DNA from: a bacterium
Lineage (GTDB): Bacteria; Verrucomicrobiota; Kiritimatiellia; UBA8416; CAMZLY01
DNA length: 8,304 bases
Assembly (NCBI GenBank): GCA_030632465.1
Contig: DAOVUR010000076.1
Location: 1-8,304 of the forward strand
Reading direction: 5' to 3'
This document shows, piece after piece, positions 6,147 through 8,304 of this stretch. The notes under the pieces are model-generated. The model did not search any database and was not told the DNA's origin. It saw nothing but the letters and a program-made list of their open reading frames with translations. How positions within the stretch are numbered: position 1 is the stretch's first letter; every line of letters begins with the position of its first letter. Position numbers and translations under genes: made by a program.

Positions 6147-7139
6147 ATGGAATATCGTAATTTAGGGCATTCGGGTCTTTTTGTGTCAGAGGTGTCGCTA
6201 GGAAGCTGGATTAACGCAAGTGATAACAAACAGGGATTTAAAGCGGTAATCAAGACTGCATTTGATGAGGGTATTAATCTTTTTGACACGGCTGAAATCT
6301 ATCACGCCGGACAAGCTGAAACTATGCTAGGCGAGGCTTTAAGTGATTATCCGCGTGGTGATCTAGTGATTGCCACGAAGTGTACGGGGCAGGGGTCACG
6401 TGACAAACATAATATAGGCTTGAATCGCAAGCACATGACGGAAGCGTGTGAAGCAAGTATAAAGAGATTAGGTGTAGATTATATTGATCTTTATCAGTTC
6501 CATTGGCCGGACAATAATACGCCTATTGAAGAATCGGTGGAAACTATCGGTATACTTTTGCGGCAGGGTAAGATCTTATACTGGGGGCTTAGCAATTATG
6601 ATGCTGATCAGACACGAGAGATTCTTGAAGTTGCTGCTATGCTAAATGTGCCAGCTCCTATAAGTCATCAGCCAAAATATAATCCTTTCTATAGAGATAT
6701 TGAAGAACGGCTAATGCCGTTATGCGGAGAAGCAGGATTAGGCTTTATTACTTACTCACCTCTGAATCAAGGGCTTTTTACTGGCAAATATAGTGATGGT
6801 ATTCCTGCTGGATCTCGTTTAGCAGAATATGATGATGCAAAACAATCCCTTATGTTGGCTGACTATAATATGAAGGCTATTAATAAACTGCAGGCTGTGG
6901 CAGATAGTTCGGATCTTACGCTTGTACAGCTCGCTTTAGCGTGGTCATTAAGAAATAAAGAGCTAAGCTCAACTATTATTGGCGCAACACGTCCAGAGCA
7001 TGTAACCTCGGCAACTGCTGCTTCAGGTATAGTACTAGATGAGTCTATATTAAAGGATATAGAGAATGTTATTGATGAACGTTGGGCAACAATTAAAATT
7101 AATGACTACAATGAAGTGATTAAGAATATTGACAAATAG
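6147..7139 (+). CDS. Aldo/keto reductase of the Kv-channel beta-subunit-like group
   Basis: A 330-residue cytoplasmic NADPH-dependent oxidoreductase that would reduce aldehydes or ketones; the physiological substrate cannot be read from the sequence. It starts MEYRNLGHSGLFVSEVSLGSW and carries the full catalytic tetrad: D47 and Y52 in FDTAEIYHAG, K78 in VIATK and H119 in YQFHWPDNNTP. The segments INLFDTAEIY, GLNRKHM, VDYIDLYQFHWPDNNTPIEE, YWGLSNY, SPLNQGLFTGKYSDGIPAGSR and STIIGATRPEHV follow the order seen in Kv-beta (AKR6) and YghZ (AKR14) proteins, and length is normal. In animal Kv-beta the tetrad His is Asn, whereas here it is His, pointing to an active enzyme. ATG 6147 follows AAGGAG (6135-6140) at 6 nt and its own promoter. 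No operon partner is certain; the next gene starts 89 bp later past a terminator-like element. Confidence 0.93.
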   Translation: MEYRNLGHSGLFVSEVSLGSWINASDNKQGFKAVIKTAFDEGINLFDTAEIYHAGQAETMLGEALSDYPRGDLVIATKCTGQGSRDKHNIGLNRKHMTEACEASIKRLGVDYIDLYQFHWPDNNTPIEESVETIGILLRQGKILYWGLSNYDADQTREILEVAAMLNVPAPISHQPKYNPFYRDIEERLMPLCGEAGLGFITYSPLNQGLFTGKYSDGIPAGSRLAEYDDAKQSLMLADYNMKAINKLQAVADSSDLTLVQLALAWSLRNKELSSTIIGATRPEHVTSATAASGIVLDESILKDIENVIDERWATIKINDYNEVIKNIDK

Positions 7140-7141
7140 CC

Positions 7142-7170
7142 CTTCGTTAATGCAATATACGGAAGTTTTT
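7142..7170 (+). terminator. Weak intrinsic-terminator-like hairpin after the aldo/keto reductase
   Basis: CTTC-GT (7142-7147) can pair with AC and GAAG (7159-7160, 7162-7165) with one bulged G, followed at once by TTTTT (7166-7170). The stem is only six pairs with an 11-base loop, so termination is probably partial. An alternative pairing of CCTTC 7141-7145 with GAAGG 7174-7178, and TGCAA 7151-7155 with TTGCA 7169-7173, would break it up. Confidence 0.4.
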
Positions 7171-7228
7171 GCAGAAGGCAGCAAGTATCTAATTGTGTAA
7201 AATAGATCAATCAAGGAGAAGTAGTAAG

Positions 7229-8304
7229 ATGAGTAATATCCGTGGAGTACAACTATTATCAAAGAGTATTTTATTTACGTGTGTCATTGCAGCGATATCT
7301 ATCGTCCCATTTGCCAATGCATTTATTAATCCTAATTTCACGCCGGTAGAGCTGATTGATCAGGCTGACTTTCTGGTTGTCGCCAAGATGATACCTGTAG
7401 ATGCTAAAGGTGTAGCTAAGCTTAAGATAACAGAATGCCTAAAAGGCGAAGATGTTGCTCCTAAAGGTTTTATTACTATCGACACAACTCAAGCGAGAAA
7501 CGATTCGTTTGCTAAAGCGTTCCATAAAAAATTCGAGAATAATAAGGGTGAAGATGTACTAATCTTTGTTGGTAAGGGTGAGGAAGAGGATGATCTTGGG
7601 ATGCTTCATGTTGGTGGCAAGTGGATTGCGCTAGGACCTGGTGATGATAACAGTGTCTGGTATGCTGATGAACTTTCCGATAAGATGGAAGGTACATGGG
7701 CTGGTGGTACAGACATGCTGTTGGCAGAATCCAAGCTTCTATTAAAGTATGAAGAGATCACAACTCCTGTTGCTTCTGGTGTTGAGTGGGCTGATAAGGT
7801 GAAAATTGCAACGCTTCAAGGTAAAGTAAGTAGTACTAAATCCATTGATATTAATGGTGATGGTAACAATGTTATCTTCCTTGGTTCAGATGCTGGTGAT
7901 CGTATTTTTGTACATGCTGACGGAAAATATGTTGATGAGACAGTAAAGCGTAAGGTTTCATCAAAAAGTGTTAAATCATTATGGGCCGACCTTAACAATG
8001 ATGGCATCCTTGATTTAGTTTCTTTTAATGGCAAAGAAGTAGTTGTATATCTTGCTGAGAAAACAGTCGCTCTTACTGCTGGTAAAACTATTTATCAAAG
8101 TGACGCATGTTTAGGGTTGAATATTTTGGATGCTGATGTTGCAGGTTCTCCTGCTGTTCTTGTTAGCACAAAGAAAGGCCCTGTATTATTAAAGCAGGAT
8201 GCTAAAGGTGCATTCACATCAGCACCTGTTGCGGCAGATGTATCTGGGCTAGGTGTAGTGGGTAGATGTCTCGTAGCAGATTTTGATGACGACGGAAAAG
8301 CTGA
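7229..8304 (+). CDS. Exported FG-GAP/VCBS-repeat protein, 3' end cut by the window
   Basis: The frame is open for 358 codons to the edge of the window. Residues 1-31 form a signal peptide: a basic start, a hydrophobic core (SILFTCVIAAISIVPF) and a likely cut after ANA, so the product is secreted or periplasmic. Residues about 32-200 are a domain I do not recognise; ELIDQADFLVVAKM and VAKLKITECLKGE suggest a small beta-rich fold. From about 205, FG-GAP/VCBS-type beta-propeller blades appear, each opened by a calcium-binding loop: DINGDGNN (207), DLNNDGILD (254) and DFDDDGKA (351). Such propellers usually bind ligands or mediate surface contacts. ATG 7229 follows AAGGAG (7213-7218) at 10 nt. 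No enzyme motif is visible and the C-terminus is unknown, so a specific role cannot be given. Confidence 0.8.
   Translation, partial: MSNIRGVQLLSKSILFTCVIAAISIVPFANAFINPNFTPVELIDQADFLVVAKMIPVDAKGVAKLKITECLKGEDVAPKGFITIDTTQARNDSFAKAFHKKFENNKGEDVLIFVGKGEEEDDLGMLHVGGKWIALGPGDDNSVWYADELSDKMEGTWAGGTDMLLAESKLLLKYEEITTPVASGVEWADKVKIATLQGKVSSTKSIDINGDGNNVIFLGSDAGDRIFVHADGKYVDETVKRKVSSKSVKSLWADLNNDGILDLVSFNGKEVVVYLAEKTVALTAGKTIYQSDACLGLNILDADVAGSPAVLVSTKKGPVLLKQDAKGAFTSAPVAADVSGLGVVGRCLVADFDDDGKA

Noticed and set aside
7198..7203. TAAAAT as a -10 box for the exported-protein gene
   Set aside because: No acceptable -35 at 15-19 bp upstream; AT-rich chance match is likely.
7050..8034. Reverse-strand open frames over the end of the reductase and the exported-protein gene
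   Set aside because: They oppose well-supported + strand genes with proper ribosome sites; one is His/Tyr/Gln-rich nonsense typical of antisense reading.

Overview
The window comes from a bacterium with a moderately AT-rich genome and a Gram-negative look: exported proteins with ordinary signal peptides and a C-terminal fragment resembling an S41 protease. The gene order tsaC, low-molecular-weight phosphatase, rpiB, glyA matches the ywlC-ywlE-rpiB-glyA order known from Bacillus subtilis, but here rpiB and glyA are one continuous reading frame. I cannot name the organism; a PVC-type lineage (Lentisphaerota, Kiritimatiellota or relatives) is only a guess. Every complete gene is on the + strand.

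Positions 1-1530 hold the 3' end of a probable carboxy-terminal processing protease, then tsaC (tRNA t6A synthesis) and a low-molecular-weight phosphatase. Their ends and gaps carry three short arrays of degenerate 7-bp repeats. Two of these arrays run into the coding ends of the genes before them. A hairpin with a short T-run separates tsaC from the phosphatase. The phosphatase has no ATG start that fits. It must start at TTG (1002), or else the well-placed ribosome binding site points at an ATC codon (1014) where an ATG would be expected.

Positions 1534-3219 encode a 561-residue fusion of ribose-5-phosphate isomerase B with serine hydroxymethyltransferase. The catalytic residues of both halves are intact, so it would join pentose phosphate metabolism to one-carbon/glycine metabolism. 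Positions 3307-5961 encode an 884-residue exporter: a signal peptide, a CPA2-type cation/proton antiporter with an Asp-Asp ion-binding motif, an unassigned cytoplasmic segment of about 130 residues, and two tandem PTS EIIA domains, each with its phosphorylatable histidine. This looks like an antiporter directly controlled by PTS phosphorylation.

After a 185-bp gap containing a good sigma70-type -10 box, 6147-7139 encodes an aldo/keto reductase close to the bacterial relatives of potassium-channel beta subunits. A weak terminator-like structure follows. The last gene, from 7229 and running off the window, encodes an exported protein with FG-GAP/VCBS-type calcium-binding repeats. The most distinctive items are the two multidomain fusions and the heptamer repeat arrays. 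I saw no tRNA, rRNA, CRISPR array, transposase or riboswitch.
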